From Neopusillimonas aromaticivorans (GTDB lineage Bacteria; Pseudomonadota; Gammaproteobacteria; Burkholderiales; Burkholderiaceae_B): DNA of 64,000 nucleotides. Position numbers and translations under genes: made by a program. The notes under the pieces are model-generated. The model saw only the letters and a list, made by a program, of their open reading frames with translations, ran no database searches and was not told the origin of the DNA. Below, piece after piece: positions 63,291-64,000 of this stretch. The number at the start of each line of letters is the position of its first letter. Position 1 is the first letter of the stretch. The stretch lies in the NCBI RefSeq assembly GCF_030344915.1, contig NZ_CP128233.1, positions 310,001-374,000 of the forward strand. Direction: 5' to 3'.

Positions 63291-63671
63291 TTAATGCGCC
63301 ACAGGCATAAACATCAGGTTAAAACGTATTGCCAGCGCCCCAAACCGTTTATCCAGTGTCCAGATCAGCGTCTGTTCAGTCATCAGTGCAGACGAAAGCA
63401 GCAATAAATCGACCAGCCCACACCCCTGCCCATAGAGACGTTCACGTTCGATGAAAACCATTGCTTCGGAAATACTGGCCTGACGTACCTGAGCAAGATT
63501 TTCCAGCAATGCAAGCGTGTTCCGACGATCGGGCGGAGTACCGCAGGCCAGCTCACCGATAATTAACGGATGAATCTTTACCTGGTCGTGCAACAGCAGC
63601 TCGATCAGTGCCTGGTTAGGATTGCGGAAGTGCTCAACCCAGACGGACGTATCAACCAGAACCCGTCTCAT
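63291..63671 (-). CDS. vapC: VapC-family PIN-domain ribonuclease toxin
   Basis: 126 residues, intact. PIN-domain acidic residues: Asp7 in VLVDTSVWVEHF, Glu in IIGELACG, Asp in YGQGCGLVDLLLLSSAL and the C-terminal WTLDKRFGALA. Cuts RNA when not bound by its antitoxin. Its ATG overlaps the VapB stop by 4 nt. Convergent with the deoxyribosyltransferase gene. Confidence 0.9.
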   Translation of the reverse strand: MRRVLVDTSVWVEHFRNPNQALIELLLHDQVKIHPLIIGELACGTPPDRRNTLALLENLAQVRQASISEAMVFIERERLYGQGCGLVDLLLLSSALMTEQTLIWTLDKRFGALAIRFNLMFMPVAH

Positions 63672-63868
63672 GCATGTTCCGGATCACGGCGAGGGATATC
63701 TGCCATATCTGGCGCAGCGCCGCCCAGTGCAGCAAGACGTTTCGCAGACTGGACCCGAATGAACGTCTTGACGGCCTCACGAAATAACTCGGATTTATCC
63801 ATGCCAGGATCTGCGACTTCAAGTGCCCGCTTAAAAAGGGCGTCGTCCAGTGTAACTGTTGTTCTCAT
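63668..63868 (-). CDS. vapB: VapB-family antitoxin
   Basis: 66 residues from ATG 63868 (MRTTVTLDDALFKRALEVAD); an in-frame upstream start would add five residues. A ribbon-helix-helix N-terminus of the DUF2191/VapB type precedes an acidic and Pro-rich C-terminus (DMADIPRRDPEHA) that would bind VapC. Autoregulation by the VapBC complex is usual; a palindrome lies upstream at 63931-63942. Confidence 0.88.
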   Translation of the reverse strand: MRTTVTLDDALFKRALEVADPGMDKSELFREAVKTFIRVQSAKRLAALGGAAPDMADIPRRDPEHA

Positions 63869-63930
63869 GAATACCCCAAACAATCATCAAAAACATCATC
63901 ACATCATATCAAACCAATCATCTAGCTTCA

Positions 63931-63942
63931 ACATCATGATGT
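63931..63942. promoter_or_regulatory. Palindrome upstream of vapBC, possible operator
   Basis: ACATCATGATGT is a perfect 12-nt palindrome about 63 nt ahead of the vapB start. Several CATCA repeats lie between it and the gene. RHH antitoxins bind such sites, but this is only positional evidence. Confidence 0.4.
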
Positions 63943-64000
63943 CGCAAGTATCTGCTTGAACGTCTGTACTATCCAAACACCGTCAAGTGCTTCATGCAAG

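Overview
The window reads as a chromosomal segment of a betaproteobacterium of the Alcaligenaceae type (Bordetella, Pusillimonas, Castellaniella and relatives). The grounds are the gene orders sdhCDAB-sdhE-gltA beside a GntR regulator and mdh, odhA(sucA)-odhB-lpdA-zapE, phaC-phaB-phaR and earP-efp with Arg32, plus protein sequences of that flavour. This is inference from gene content and order; no database was searched.

Layout. 1-3.1 kb: rluB, scpB, initiator tRNA-Met and a G3E GTPase. 3.2-7.3 kb: a GNAT-like protein and the polyhydroxybutyrate genes phaR, phaB, phaC. 7.4-17.2 kb: housekeeping genes (pgeF, rluD, bamD, a DinG/YoaA helicase, tex, trpS, zapE). 17.3-35.6 kb: a near-continuous central-metabolism block with lpdA, sucB, sucA, maeB, gltA, sdhE, sdhB, sdhA, sdhD, sdhC, a GntR regulator, mdh and acnB. 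35.7-38.7 kb: a DUF2863 protein, earP and efp. 38.8-45.8 kb: a DUF1178 protein and a Yej/Dpp-like peptide ABC transporter. 45.9-50.4 kb: DUF423 protein, adenine-deaminase-type enzyme, SulP transporter, alpha-hydroxy-acid dehydrogenase.

From the tRNA-Arg at 50.8 kb the character changes. A transposase remnant is followed by a soluble PAS histidine kinase and FixJ-type regulator, transcribed divergently from a five-gene operon that matches the subunit plan of acetophenone carboxylase (two HyuA-like ATPase subunits, a 15-kDa zinc-ribbon subunit, a HyuB-like subunit and a TIM-barrel-like fifth subunit). A second G3E/CobW GTPase follows directly. This is the most interesting biology here: a probable ATP-dependent, biotin-independent ketone carboxylase with its own sensor and a candidate metallochaperone. 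The window ends with a small exported protein, a nucleoside deoxyribosyltransferase and a VapBC toxin-antitoxin pair.

Data-quality warning. At least 28 genes, including essential ones (sucA, lpdA, sdhA, acnB, trpS), are broken by about fifty one-base frameshifts. Nearly all are explained by one base missing from a short homopolymer. I read these as consensus errors, not gene decay, and report each gene across its full span with the break positions.
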